Positions 29,251-38,723 of a DNA stretch of 64,000 bases are shown in pieces; position 1 is the first letter of the stretch, and each line of letters begins with the position of its first letter. The notes beneath the pieces are model-generated. The model saw nothing but the letters and a program-made list of their open reading frames with translations. It had not been told where the DNA came from and ran no database searches. This DNA is from Claveliimonas bilis (lineage in GTDB: Bacteria > Bacillota > Clostridia > Lachnospirales > Lachnospiraceae), in assembly GCF_020892095.1 (NCBI RefSeq), contig NZ_AP024845.1, forward strand, positions 2,976,001 to 3,040,000. The letters are read 5' to 3'. Position numbers and translations under genes: made by a program.

Positions 29251-30113
29251 TACTCCACCTCCTTGTTCAAACTTCTAAGATAGAAGATTCCAAGAATTAA
29301 AGCAAACAGCATAACAATATATGTCATCGCGCTTCCCTTTCCAAAGTTCAGGAAATTGAAGGTTGTCAGATAGCTTTCCATCAGGATGTTTTTCCCAAGA
29401 TCACTATATCCTGAAAGAGCAACAATTTCATCAAATACATTGATAGCTGTGACGGAAGTAGAGGTCACTCCCACTGCCACAAAGGGCATCATCAAAGGCA
29501 TAGTAATATGACGGAATATGTTCCCTTTTGTACCTCCGTCTATTTTTGCAGCCTCATAAAGTTCTTCAGGGATAGATTGTCTTCCAGATAAGCAGACCAG
29601 GGCCATAAAAGGCACGCTTCTCCACACTACCACAATAGACAGTACAAAAAGAAGCATCCACCTGGAGCTTAGAAATTCAACAGGTTCATCTGTAAGACCG
29701 ATCCCGATCAGAAGCTTATTTAAAAATCCATATCCGGAGAAAAATACAAATCTCCACAAAATTCCATTTACAAAGGGTGGAAGCGCCCATGGAAGGACAG
29801 AAAGCGCCAAAAGCAGCCCGGAACACTTTACTTTAATGTTTAAAAAAGAGGCAACCAGCCAGCCGAAAACTGTAGTAAAGATAACAACAATTACTAAAAT
29901 GAAAATCGTGTTCTGCAGACTGTACCAGAAAGAATCAGATTGAATAATATCAGTATAATTCTTAAATCCTATAAATCGGATATCTCCTGGTGCTGTCAGC
30001 TTCCACTTTTTTAAACTGTATGAGAATGTTGTAATAATGGGATAAAACACTAACACACCCATGATTAAAATCATGGGTGTAAGTAACAAATAAGGAAATA
30101 ATTTCTTTTTCAT
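29247..30113 (-). CDS. Carbohydrate ABC transporter permease (MalF type)
   Basis: 288 residues, six membrane segments, EAA motif ELYEAAKIDGGTKGNIFRHI. It pairs with the MalG-type protein encoded next and follows the binding-protein gene by 14 bp. The substrate is likely an oligosaccharide, by family. Confidence 0.93.
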   Translation of the reverse strand: MKKKLFPYLLLTPMILIMGVLVFYPIITTFSYSLKKWKLTAPGDIRFIGFKNYTDIIQSDSFWYSLQNTIFILVIVVIFTTVFGWLVASFLNIKVKCSGLLLALSVLPWALPPFVNGILWRFVFFSGYGFLNKLLIGIGLTDEPVEFLSSRWMLLFVLSIVVVWRSVPFMALVCLSGRQSIPEELYEAAKIDGGTKGNIFRHITMPLMMPFVAVGVTSTSVTAINVFDEIVALSGYSDLGKNILMESYLTTFNFLNFGKGSAMTYIVMLFALILGIFYLRSLNKEVEY

Positions 30114-30127
30114 CTTTTCTTCCTAAA

Positions 30128-31396
30128 TTATTCGTTTAAAAGTTCTTCCAGCGCACCGGACATTTCTGCATATGCTTCTTCTGCATTCAGCTCACCGCGA
30201 GCCATTTTGTTAATTGCATTATACATAGCGCTGCTCATCTCTGCGTAATAGGACGGCACACCGTTCGGGAATGGTGAAGAAACCAGCTTTGCCTGCTCCA
30301 GCATTGCTCCGGAATTTTGGATTGTTCCATCGTTGATCAGCTCTTCCAGAACTGAGTTGCGTGTCGGGATTGCACTGTTTGTCTCATTTAACTGTTTCTG
30401 CATATCGGCAGATGTATACCACTCGATAAATGTCTTTGCAGCTTCTTTGTTTTCTGACAGGCTGTTTACCCCGATAGCCTCAGGCAGCGGCATTGTCTGT
30501 GCAGCTTTTCCATCTTTGCCTGGAACCAGAATCGGAGTGATCTGTCCAACAACACTGCAAAGTTCTTCATTCTGACTTCTGGAAACGAAGGAAGTCGGAC
30601 CCGTCAAAAAGCTTGCAGTTCCTCCGCAGATCCGCATATAAGCGTCCATTCCTGATGATGTTTTATCTTCCGGAGCAACCAGCTCTTCGTTGATCAAAGT
30701 CTCCATATACTTCAACGCTTCCATAACAGACTCTTCATTAAAGGTACCATCGTCATTCCATATAACTCCATTCATAGTGTACGCAAGCCACATCAGACAG
30801 GTGGCTGTTTTTTCTTCAGCATTTAATGCAATAGCAAATGGATAGTCTACTGTACCTGTTGATTTTAACTGACGGCAAGCTTCCAGAACGTCATCCCATG
30901 TCTGCGGCTCTTCTGTGATACCGGCAGCCTTAAACTGTTCTGTATTGTAGTATGCCAGACGGTAGTCGTTTGCATATGGCATAGCCAGTACCTGGTCATC
31001 AATGGTAAATGTATCAATGGTAGGCATATCCGCTTTATCTTCTTCCGATACTTCCAAAGGTTCCAGCCAGCCGGCAGCGTAAAACTCACCGACCCAGGAC
31101 CAGTCAACTTCTACCACATCCGCAACGCATTCGTTCGCTGCGGCAGCTGTTCCGAGCTTTTCGCGAATATCATCCCAGCCTACTTCTGAAATCTCTACTT
31201 CAATCCCCGTTTCCTCTGTGAATGCTGCAAGCTGTTCATCTGTCGGAACGCCCCAGTCCGGAACCATAAAAGTAATTTTTTCGCTTTCGCCTTCCTCTGA
31301 TGCTTCCCCCTCATCACTGCTCTGACTTCCACATCCCACTGCAAGAGCCATGCACATAGAAGCTGTAAGCAGTACACTGATCAATTTCTTTTTCAT
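30128..31396 (-). CDS. Sugar ABC transporter substrate-binding lipoprotein
   Basis: 422 residues. A lipoprotein signal peptide (MKKKLISVLLTASMCMALA) ends in the lipobox AVGC, so Cys22 would be lipidated and the protein held on the outer face of the membrane. The family-1 solute-binding pattern LAMPYANDYRLAYYNTE and a C-terminal NEEAYAEMSGAL follow. It is the first gene of a three-gene transport operon with its own promoter at 31432-31460. Confidence 0.93.
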   Translation of the reverse strand: MKKKLISVLLTASMCMALAVGCGSQSSDEGEASEEGESEKITFMVPDWGVPTDEQLAAFTEETGIEVEISEVGWDDIREKLGTAAAANECVADVVEVDWSWVGEFYAAGWLEPLEVSEEDKADMPTIDTFTIDDQVLAMPYANDYRLAYYNTEQFKAAGITEEPQTWDDVLEACRQLKSTGTVDYPFAIALNAEEKTATCLMWLAYTMNGVIWNDDGTFNEESVMEALKYMETLINEELVAPEDKTSSGMDAYMRICGGTASFLTGPTSFVSRSQNEELCSVVGQITPILVPGKDGKAAQTMPLPEAIGVNSLSENKEAAKTFIEWYTSADMQKQLNETNSAIPTRNSVLEELINDGTIQNSGAMLEQAKLVSSPFPNGVPSYYAEMSSAMYNAINKMARGELNAEEAYAEMSGALEELLNE

Positions 31397-31431
31397 GATT
31401 TTCCTCCTTTATGTGCTTTGTGAACATATTT

Positions 31432-31460
31432 ATTATATCAACACATAATTTTTCCGACAA
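31432..31460 (-). promoter_or_regulatory. Sigma-A promoter of the sugar ABC operon
   Basis: Minus strand: -35 TTGTCG (31455-31460), 17-bp spacer, perfect -10 TATAAT (31432-31437), then an AAAGGAGG ribosome site before the lipoprotein ATG. Confidence 0.75.
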
Positions 31461-31564
31461 ATCGATTATGTTTATATACTCATCCAAGTTATAGAGATTT
31501 CCTATTAATGTTTGAAATCCCGTGTAAAACCTAATCTTAGCCGACAGAGAAAATCATTAAAAAA

Positions 31565-32155
31565 TTATCTCATAGTTTCCATCTCTTTTTGGATACTTTC
31601 TTCGCAGGAGCGCATAGCGAGGATCGTCTTTTCAAACAGATCATTTAATTCCCAGCCAAGGCGCTCTGCTCCCGTCCGGATGATATCCCTGGAGCATCCT
31701 GCCGCAAATCTTTTATCTTTAAATTTTTTCTTCACGCTGGAAACTTCCATATCCATTACACTTTTAGACGGACGCATCAGAGCTGCCGCCCAGATAAGGC
31801 CGGTAAGTTCATCAGCGGCAAAAAGAACCTTTTCCATCTCATGTACAGGTTCCATATCACTGCAGATACCATAGCCGTGAGAGCAGATCGTATAAATCAT
31901 ATCTTCACCCACGCCTCCGTCTCTCAAAAGTTCAGGGGCTTTCCTGCAATGCTCTTCCGGATATAATTCAAAATCAATATCATGCAGAAGGCCGCTGATT
32001 CCCCAATATTCCTCTTCTTCTCCATATCCAAGTTCTTTTGCATACCAGCGCATTACTCCTTCCACTGTCAGAGCATGCTGAATATGGAACTCCTCTTTGT
32101 TATATGTTTTCAGCAGTTTCAGTGCCTGCTCTCTTGTAATCTGACTTGTCCTCAT
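31565..32155 (-). CDS. HD-domain hydrolase
   Basis: 196 residues from MRTSQITREQALKLL. HD metal residues are in HIQHALTVEGVMRWYAKELG and SGLLHDIDFELYPEEH, with a later CSHGYGI. This is the family of small clostridial HD proteins acting on unknown phosphorylated substrates. AGGAGGG lies four bases before the ATG at 32155; the longer open frame to 32236 lacks such a site. Confidence 0.87.
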   Translation of the reverse strand: MRTSQITREQALKLLKTYNKEEFHIQHALTVEGVMRWYAKELGYGEEEEYWGISGLLHDIDFELYPEEHCRKAPELLRDGGVGEDMIYTICSHGYGICSDMEPVHEMEKVLFAADELTGLIWAAALMRPSKSVMDMEVSSVKKKFKDKRFAAGCSRDIIRTGAERLGWELNDLFEKTILAMRSCEESIQKEMETMR

Positions 32156-32240
32156 TTTTCCCTCCTGATACGCACATTTTTCCTTCATTTTACTATGGCT
32201 GCCAATGACTGTCAAACTTTCGGGCAAAAGCAGCAAAGGT

Positions 32241-32278
32241 CAAAAGCGCCTGACAGTATATACCGCCAGACGCTTTTG
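32241..32278 (-). terminator. Terminator after the alpha/beta hydrolase gene
   Basis: CAAAAGCG (32241-32248) pairs with CGCTTTTG (32271-32278), extended by partial pairing inside. It lies just past the end of the 32290-33282 gene in its reading direction. Confidence 0.7.
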
Positions 32279-32289
32279 CTTTCTGCAGA

Positions 32290-33282
32290 TTATTTCAGAT
32301 TTTCTGTAAAAAATTCTTCCATTTTGTCAAATGGGATCGCGCCTTTCCCGCCTCCGTCGTAAAGGTCCGTGTGAACTGCTCCCGGAATGATGAGCAGTTC
32401 CTTGTTATCAGCATATGGATTATCCTTTACCATATCTGCATAAGCATCCCGGCTGAAATAACAGGAATGGGCTTTTTCTCCGTGCATGATCAGTACAGCG
32501 CTTCGGATTTCATTGCTGTATTTAAGAATAGGCTGATTCAGGAAGGACATGCAGCCCGTTATATTCCATCCGCCGTTGGAATTAAGGGATCTTGCATGAT
32601 ATCCCCGCTTTGTTTTGTAGTAGTCATGATAATCTTTTACAAAGAAAGGCGCGTCCTCCGGAAGCGGATCAACTACACCGCCACCCAGAGCATAGGTTCC
32701 GCTCCGGTAATCTTCCAGACGCTGTGCATTCATAGCCTGTTTCTTCTCATAGCGGGCTTCCTCCGAATCCTCTGCGTCAAAATACCCTTTTGCGTTGACG
32801 CGCGTCATATCATACATGGTAGATGCTACTGTCGCCTTGATCCGTGTATCCAGCGCTGCCGCATTCAGCGCCATACCGCCCCATCCGCATATACCGATAA
32901 TACCTATCCTTTCAGAATCGGCCTTTTCATGCAAAGATAGGAAATCTACCGCCGCCTGAAAATCTTCGGTGTTGATGTCCGGAGAAGCCATATACCGTGG
33001 CTTGCCTCCGCTCTCGCCTGTAAAGGAAGGGTCAAATGCCATTGTCAAAAGGCCCCGTTCTGCCATTGTCTGTGCGTAAAGTCCTGACGCCCGCTCCTTT
33101 ACCGCGCCAAAAGGACCGCACACCGCGATTGCCGCAAGCTTGCCTTCCACATTTTTAGGAATATAAAGATCCGCCGCCAGAGTAATGCCATAGCGATTGT
33201 GGAATGTCACTTTACTGTGTTCAACTTTGTCACTTTTAGGAAATACTTTGTCCCATTCCTGTGTTAATTTTAATTCTTCCAT
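32290..33282 (-). CDS. Alpha/beta hydrolase (dienelactone hydrolase-like, cysteine nucleophile)
   Basis: 330 residues. The nucleophile elbow reads GICGWGG, with Cys where most esterases have Ser, as in dienelactone hydrolase relatives. The acid and histidine probably lie in VLIMHGEKAHS and IPGAVHTDLYDGG. It shares an operon with the small gene upstream (33298) and was probably divergent from the LysR gene at 35432 before an IS30 element entered the intergenic region. The substrate is unknown. Confidence 0.88.
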   Translation of the reverse strand: MEELKLTQEWDKVFPKSDKVEHSKVTFHNRYGITLAADLYIPKNVEGKLAAIAVCGPFGAVKERASGLYAQTMAERGLLTMAFDPSFTGESGGKPRYMASPDINTEDFQAAVDFLSLHEKADSERIGIIGICGWGGMALNAAALDTRIKATVASTMYDMTRVNAKGYFDAEDSEEARYEKKQAMNAQRLEDYRSGTYALGGGVVDPLPEDAPFFVKDYHDYYKTKRGYHARSLNSNGGWNITGCMSFLNQPILKYSNEIRSAVLIMHGEKAHSCYFSRDAYADMVKDNPYADNKELLIIPGAVHTDLYDGGGKGAIPFDKMEEFFTENLK

Positions 33283-33297
33283 GTTGCAATCATCCTT

Positions 33298-33540
33298 TCA
33301 TTTTTTTGCTTTCTTACACTTTTCCATCTGGTACACAATAAAATCCAGACAGTCTATCTGCGCCTGGCTTTTGTGAAGATTTTCAAGCAATTCAGCGCGA
33401 TGACGCCGCAAGAGGCGTTTGGCAGCGCAAAAGTCATCTTCTCTGATAAATTTTTGTATAACAGCGATGTCATCTGCCCTGCATCCCACATTTCCAAGAA
33501 GCTGGATCAGATTTTCTTTTTCATCAAAAAGTTTATTCAT
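33298..33540 (-). CDS. Small helical protein of unknown function
   Basis: 80 residues from MNKLFDEKENLIQLLGNVG, rich in helix formers and charged residues, with a C-terminal IDCLDFIVYQMEKCKKAKK resembling the C-terminal coil of MerR-type regulators, but without a DNA-binding part. AAAGGAG precedes the ATG at 33540. It lies 15 bp before the hydrolase gene and is probably co-transcribed. No family was recognised. Confidence 0.65.
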   Translation of the reverse strand: MNKLFDEKENLIQLLGNVGCRADDIAVIQKFIREDDFCAAKRLLRRHRAELLENLHKSQAQIDCLDFIVYQMEKCKKAKK

Positions 33541-33655
33541 AAAAAAGAATCTCCTTTCCAAAGTTTCTGATATGATTATATATCTGCGGCTTTCTATTTC
33601 GCTAATTGTTATAATTTATTTCGTGTTATTCCTTTTTTGCATTTCATATGCTACA

Positions 33656-33668
33656 CTTAAGTGTAAGA
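33656..33668. repeat. Left target-site duplication of the IS30 element
   Basis: CTTAAGTGTAAGA, identical to 35378-35390. The left copy is part of a larger palindrome ACACTTAAGTGT, so the element entered a symmetrical site, in line with the IS30 family's taste for palindromic targets. Confidence 0.85.
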
Positions 33669-35377
33669 GGTTGATTGAAATCCTTACTGCAACATTGAAG
33701 TTGTAACTGCACATTGAAAACTTTATGAAGTTGTAACTGCACGCTGTCATGAGTAACTGCAACAGTTTTAATCTGTTTTTCTAGCTTTGGATTGCTTTTT
33801 TTCGATTTTCCTTGTAAAATTTCTTAAAGGAAGGCATCACAAAACACAGACTGCATTTTTTACTTTTCGCAGAAGTTGTAAATGCACCCCGTTTGTGTTC
33901 TCTTTTTTATCGTGTCCTGCCTTCTCTAAAATTCCGGTTTACTTCTTAAACAAAGCCGGTGTAAGGGTTATGGAATTGGACGGGATTTTCTCAAGGCCCA
34001 GGAGGTTCGCAGTTTCCTGACCGTAGATCTTGACAAAAAGATCGATTGGAGCCTGTCCGTTCCATTTTTTTCGCGGATAGGAATTGATATGGTTCATCAT
34101 TTTCCTAATCTCTTCCTCCGTATATTCATCCTTTCCATGTTTCTTAGGTATGATATAGCGGATCAGTTCATGGTTCCTTTCACAGTTGCTCTTCTGATTT
34201 GTATTCATCGGATCACAATAGAATACGCGGCATTGAATTTCCCCGGTCTCCATATCTGCTTCGATTTTTTGGGGATCGCTAAATTCACTTCCCCGATCGG
34301 TAATAATAACCTGGAAAAGTATCCGAAACTTTTCGTCTCCAAGTGCTTTCCTCAGCCGACAGAATATTTCCGTTACAGATCCTGCTGTATTGCGTTCTCT
34401 CAGAAACATGAGCTGCAAGTCACAGTTGGTAAACAGGATTGTCAGCAGTGTCTGGCCTCCTTTGTGTATGACCACACTGTCCATCTGGCTGACCATGGCA
34501 TCTGGATTCTGGTGCATATATTCCTCGTATTCTTCATAACTGCGTCCGATATGGCATTTCCGGTCTACCCGGAGAACCGGGCCGCTCTTTTTCCGTTCCG
34601 GCCTGCGCAGTTTCCTTCTCAAGTCTATATTTCTGGCATCCAGAAGACCTGCATCAATATAGGAATAGATTGTCCGTTCCGATACTGGCAGTTCATCTCT
34701 GTGACGTTCACAGATAATCGGGAGTGACTGTCCTTTTTTTAACAGCGGTGTGATCGTATCATTGATCCGATTTAATTCCTGCTCCGAGAGAGAGATGCCT
34801 TTCCGTGATTCAGAGAGCATCTGTTCATACTGTTGCTGAGCATACCTGGCGTCGTAAAGCATCCTGCGCAGACGGCAACGAAGCCGGTGGTCACATACAT
34901 TGCATACAAACGGCGACTTTTCATAGTCTATACAGAACTCTTCCTGATAATCAGGGCACCCTTCCTGACATCGTCCACAGGCTGTCTGGCACTGCTTCTT
35001 CCCACGAAAGCAGCCTAGACGACAGTTCGGGATTCTGGTGCAGGTACGATGATGGATACAGTTGTTGCCTTTGGAAGTGGAGACCAGCCTCCTGTGTGCT
35101 TTAATCTCTCTGCCGACAGTAGACCGATCCTTTCCAATGTTTTTGGCGATCTGTGCGACCTTCAATCCCTGCTGCAGACCTGCCTGGATGGCAAGCCTGT
35201 CATCATATGTAAGGTGTTTATTACTCATGGTTACCTCCAATCCGAAGGCAGGACAAGGATAGTATACTGGAAAAAAGGCAAAAAGAAACCATGAAGTTAC
35301 AACTGCAACTCCATGGCCCATATGCCTTATAATTCTAACTGCAACGACCTATGTTGCAACTAATTTTTCAATTGACC
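33669..35377 (-). mobile_element. IS30-family insertion sequence
   Basis: A 1,709-bp element. Imperfect 27-bp terminal inverted repeats (about 19 of 27 identical) begin GGTTGATTGAAA on the left and GGTCAATTGAAA on the right end read inward. It is flanked by 13-bp direct repeats CTTAAGTGTAAGA (33656-33668 and 35378-35390). It encodes one transposase on the minus strand. It separates the hydrolase/small-protein pair from the LysR gene. Confidence 0.92.
33939..35228 (-). CDS. IS30-family transposase
   Basis: 429 residues from MSNKHLTYDDRLAIQAGLQQ. An N-terminal helix-turn-helix (KVAQIAKNIGKDRSTVGREI) is followed by a cysteine-rich insert (CRLGCFRGKKQCQTACGRC). The DDE catalytic core shows VSQMDSVV, IITDRGSEFSD and the E of NCERNHE. 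An upstream in-frame extension to 35321 is probably untranslated. It appears intact, so the element could be active. Confidence 0.94.
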   Translation of the reverse strand: MSNKHLTYDDRLAIQAGLQQGLKVAQIAKNIGKDRSTVGREIKAHRRLVSTSKGNNCIHHRTCTRIPNCRLGCFRGKKQCQTACGRCQEGCPDYQEEFCIDYEKSPFVCNVCDHRLRCRLRRMLYDARYAQQQYEQMLSESRKGISLSEQELNRINDTITPLLKKGQSLPIICERHRDELPVSERTIYSYIDAGLLDARNIDLRRKLRRPERKKSGPVLRVDRKCHIGRSYEEYEEYMHQNPDAMVSQMDSVVIHKGGQTLLTILFTNCDLQLMFLRERNTAGSVTEIFCRLRKALGDEKFRILFQVIITDRGSEFSDPQKIEADMETGEIQCRVFYCDPMNTNQKSNCERNHELIRYIIPKKHGKDEYTEEEIRKMMNHINSYPRKKWNGQAPIDLFVKIYGQETANLLGLEKIPSNSITLTPALFKK

Positions 35378-35390
35378 CTTAAGTGTAAGA
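35378..35390. repeat. Right target-site duplication of the IS30 element
   Basis: CTTAAGTGTAAGA, the second copy of the 13-bp duplication, 41 bp before the LysR ATG. Confidence 0.85.
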
Positions 35391-35431
35391 GAATGATTCG
35401 GACATGAGAAAAAACGGGAAAGGAGATTCCT

Positions 35432-36316
35432 ATGGAAATTCGTACACTTCGCTATTTTATGGCAATTGCCAGAGAGGAAAATATGACCCGGGCCGCAGAA
35501 ATCCTTCACGTCACCCAGCCCACCCTTTCAAAACAGATGCAGGCCTTGGAAAATGAGCTGGGCAAAAAGTTGTTTCTTAGACACAGCTTTTCCATCGAAC
35601 TGACAGAAGAGGGAATGCTGCTTAGAAAACGTGCCGAGGATCTCCTTTCTATGGCTGACAAGATCCTGGAAGAATTTTCAGCTATGGATGATATTGTCGG
35701 CGGGAATATTTATTTCGGCTGTGCTGAATCTTATCAGATCCGCCATCTGGCACGGGTGATCAAACGTTTCAAAGAACAGTATCCGGATTTTCACTATCAC
35801 ATCACCAGCGGCGACACAGAACAGGTCACAGAGAAACTGGACAAAGGCATTCTTGATTTTGCAGTTATTGTAGAGGAACCGGATTACGAAAAATATAATG
35901 TTCTGAAGATGCCCGGCGGCGACCGCTGGGGCGTCATTATGCCTTCTGACAGTCCTCTTGCACAGAAAGAACAGATTACTTTTGATGATCTGAAAGGTCT
36001 TCCCCTCTTTTGTTCGGAACAAAGCTGGAGGGCTGATCTTCCCAGATGGTGCCAGAACCGCATGGATGAACTACGCTTGGAAGGCTCCTTTCGCCTTTCC
36101 TATAATGGCTCTGTCTTCGCCCGGGAAGGTCTGGGCTATCTTCTTACCTTTGACCATCTGATCGATACAAGTGAAAAAAGCGGTCTTGTATTCCGACCGC
36201 TTTTTCCCGTACTGGAAACGCAAATGTATATTATCTGGAAGAAACAGCAGGTGTTTACTCCCATTGCAGAACGATTTATTGCAGAATTGCAAAATTTCTG
36301 CCTCCTGCCTTTTTAA
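35432..36316 (+). CDS. LysR-family transcriptional regulator
   Basis: 294 residues. The N-terminal winged helix-turn-helix reads MEIRTLRYFMAIAREENMTR, then AEILHVTQPTLSKQMQALE; an effector-binding domain follows (GVIMPSDSPLAQKEQ). AAAGGAG lies before the ATG. Without the IS30 insert it would face the 33540 gene across a short intergenic region, so those genes are its likely targets. The insert would move any shared operator 1.7 kb from one side. Confidence 0.93.
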   Translation: MEIRTLRYFMAIAREENMTRAAEILHVTQPTLSKQMQALENELGKKLFLRHSFSIELTEEGMLLRKRAEDLLSMADKILEEFSAMDDIVGGNIYFGCAESYQIRHLARVIKRFKEQYPDFHYHITSGDTEQVTEKLDKGILDFAVIVEEPDYEKYNVLKMPGGDRWGVIMPSDSPLAQKEQITFDDLKGLPLFCSEQSWRADLPRWCQNRMDELRLEGSFRLSYNGSVFAREGLGYLLTFDHLIDTSEKSGLVFRPLFPVLETQMYIIWKKQQVFTPIAERFIAELQNFCLLPF

Positions 36317-36318
36317 TA

Positions 36319-37269
36319 TTACAATTTAAGATCCAGCGCTGTTTGTTCCAGATCTTTTTTCGCCTGCGCCTGCCTGTTTTGGAACTCTTCTTTCATTTGA
36401 TTCAGGTTCTCCAGCGCATTTTCCAATTGTACTCGGGTTTGCTGGGCTTTTTCTTTCGCATTCTTGATCTTGCCGTAAACCATCCAATCTGTAAAAAGAT
36501 TATCAAAGAAATAATCGGCAAAATACAGGAAATCTCCAACCTCCACTCTGATATCTCCTGATATCCCCTTTGAAACATCTGACAGTTCTGTCCGGAACCT
36601 GCGCAGCGCCAATTGGAGCGAATTGATTTTAGACTGTGCCGTATTCAGATGGCTGTATTTTATAACATCAGCTATTAAATCACCGCCCGCCATATCTACA
36701 ATCCCCCAGTTCTGCGCTCCGCCAAGTTCATCCAATACCTCCCGTGCTATCTGAAGTGCCCTCTCCCCGGCACTTATGGCTTCGTCGATTTCTTTTTCCT
36801 GTGTTTCAAAAAATGTCAGATTCCTTTCCAGCTGCAGGATTTTCTCTGCCTCCGGAGTCTCCGATGACTTGATCGCTTCCATTTTTTCTGCCAGCGCCGT
36901 TTCATATTCTGTATCACAGTTTTCTAGTTCCAGGAGCCGGCTTTGATAACGTGCAATATCCTCATTTACTGACTGCAGGGAAGCTTTTGCCGCCTCCCAT
37001 TTTATAGCCGCCGCACGGGCTTCTTCTTCCTCTTTCGTCAGCTTTTCTTCCAGCTTCCCGGATACCCTGTAAAAGAACGCGGTAAGACTTCCCTTGTTAA
37101 GGCGTTCTACATCTTCCTGCTCCTCGTTCATTGACTTTTCCAAATCTTTTGATTTTTTCTCCAGTTCTTCTTTCTGTATCTGAAGATCGGAAAGCATTGC
37201 CTCTATTCCTTTCTTCTCCAGCGTCTCCTGATGAAGCCGGTGAAGATCCTCGTCATAATAACTTGCCAT
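36319..37269 (-). CDS. Long coiled-coil protein of unknown function
   Basis: 316 residues from MASYYDEDLHRLHQ with AGGAGGAG before the ATG. Long heptad-rich stretches (residues about 10-65, 75-175 and 265-316) surround a central part with GGAQNWGIVDMAGGDLIADV and FADYFFDNLFTDW. No signal peptide or membrane segment is seen, so it is cytosolic. The central region looks like a conserved clostridial protein, but I do not recognise a named family. Confidence 0.7.
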   Translation of the reverse strand: MASYYDEDLHRLHQETLEKKGIEAMLSDLQIQKEELEKKSKDLEKSMNEEQEDVERLNKGSLTAFFYRVSGKLEEKLTKEEEEARAAAIKWEAAKASLQSVNEDIARYQSRLLELENCDTEYETALAEKMEAIKSSETPEAEKILQLERNLTFFETQEKEIDEAISAGERALQIAREVLDELGGAQNWGIVDMAGGDLIADVIKYSHLNTAQSKINSLQLALRRFRTELSDVSKGISGDIRVEVGDFLYFADYFFDNLFTDWMVYGKIKNAKEKAQQTRVQLENALENLNQMKEEFQNRQAQAKKDLEQTALDLKL

Positions 37270-37497
37270 ATTTCTCCTCCTCATAAAGCTAAAGCAATCT
37301 TTTTTAAGACTCTGACTACTTTTCTCTTACAATAATGAATGACTATATTATATCACCCTGCCTTCTTCCTGTCATTCTTTTTCAATGCTTCCAATCTTTC
37401 TGAAAGCCGCAACTGAAACAGACTTTTTCTGTTATGTTCAGTTGGTAGAAATACAGGATAGATCCAGTATAATAAGAGAAAAGGAGGTATGAAATAC

Positions 37498-37968
37498 ATG
37501 AAAAAACAATCCAATTTGATTTCTCTGAATTTATCGGCACTTCGTCAATACCACAAGTATTCTCAGGAAGAAGTGGCGGAAAAAATCGGTGTATCACGGC
37601 AGGCTGTCGCGAAATGGGAATCCGGAGAAACCGTACCTGATATCCTTAACTGCGATGCTCTGGCAAAGCTTTATAATGTCTCTATAGACGATCTCATCCA
37701 TTTTGACCAGGGAGAAGCCAAAATCCCAATTCCACCGCGCGGGAAACATCTTTTTGGAACTGTCAAGGTTGGCGAACGAGGACAGATCGTCCTTCCCAAA
37801 AAGGCAAGGGATATTTTTCACATAGAACCAGGCAACCTTTTGATCGTACTGGGAGATGAAACTGCGGAAAGCGCCGGAATTGCGCTGATCCCGGAAGATA
37901 CAGTTCTTCACCAAATGACCTTTTTACAAACTCTCCTCAATGCCAGCGAAAAGGAGGAAGAACAATGA
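37498..37968 (+). CDS. XRE helix-turn-helix regulator fused to an AbrB/MazE-like domain
   Basis: 156 residues. The N-terminal Cro/C1 domain reads LRQYHKYSQEEVAEKIGVSR, then QAVAKWESGETVPD. The C-terminal SpoVT-AbrB swapped-hairpin domain reads GTVKVGERGQIVLPKKARDI. Two DNA-binding folds in one chain are unusual. AGGAGG is spaced correctly for the ATG at 37498 and too close to 37489. It overlaps the ATPase gene by 4 bp, so it probably controls the ABC operon it heads. Confidence 0.9.
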   Translation: MKKQSNLISLNLSALRQYHKYSQEEVAEKIGVSRQAVAKWESGETVPDILNCDALAKLYNVSIDDLIHFDQGEAKIPIPPRGKHLFGTVKVGERGQIVLPKKARDIFHIEPGNLLIVLGDETAESAGIALIPEDTVLHQMTFLQTLLNASEKEEEQ

Positions 37969-38723
37969 CGGATCTGCTGAAAATAGAACATTTAAGCAAA
38001 CATTATCCCGGATTTAGTCTTCAGGATGTATCTTTTACGCTTAAACCAGGTCGGATCATGGGGCTTGTGGGGAAAAACGGGGCCGGGAAAAGTACGATTT
38101 TAAAATCTATGCTGAACATCGTAAAACCGGATCAGGGAACGGTCACTATGTTCGGGAAGGATTTTTTTCAGAATGAGAAAGCATGTAAACAAAACATTGG
38201 TGTAGTGTTCGGCGGTATTGACTTTTACCCTTTGAAAAAGCTGTCCGCTATTACTGCTGTCACCAGAACTTTTTACCCGGAATGGGATCAGCAAAAATAC
38301 GAGAACTACCTTCGGCAGTTCTCTCTGGACGAAAACAAAATATTCAAATCACTTTCTAACGGGATGAAGGTAAAATATTTACTGGCCCTTGCCCTTTCCC
38401 ATAATGCCCGACTCTATCTGCTTGATGAACCCACCTCCGGTCTGGATCCTGTATCCAGGGATGAAATTCTCCACATCTTTACCCACATTGTAAAAGACAA
38501 GGAGAAATCTGTCCTATTCTCTACCCATATCACATCAGACCTGGATCACTGTGCGGATGATATCACTTATATACAAAGAGGACAGGTTTTAAAAAGTTCA
38601 GACAAAGAAACTTTTCTCCGTTCTTTTGACTATCTGAAGTCTCCGGAAGACACCGGAGAACTTACGCTGGAGGAAATTATGCTGCGAACAGAAAGGAGCG
38701 ATCTATATGAAACTGCTTTATAA
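37965..38723 (+). CDS. ABC transporter ATP-binding protein
   Basis: 252 residues. Walker A GKNGAGKST (36-44), a divergent signature LSNGMKVK, Walker B LYLLDEPTSGLDP and the switch His in LFSTHITSD. This matches the YtrB/BcrA-like exporters, often involved in cell-envelope or antibiotic response. It starts within the regulator's stop and overlaps the permease start by 17 bp. Confidence 0.94.
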   Translation: MTDLLKIEHLSKHYPGFSLQDVSFTLKPGRIMGLVGKNGAGKSTILKSMLNIVKPDQGTVTMFGKDFFQNEKACKQNIGVVFGGIDFYPLKKLSAITAVTRTFYPEWDQQKYENYLRQFSLDENKIFKSLSNGMKVKYLLALALSHNARLYLLDEPTSGLDPVSRDEILHIFTHIVKDKEKSVLFSTHITSDLDHCADDITYIQRGQVLKSSDKETFLRSFDYLKSPEDTGELTLEEIMLRTERSDLYETAL

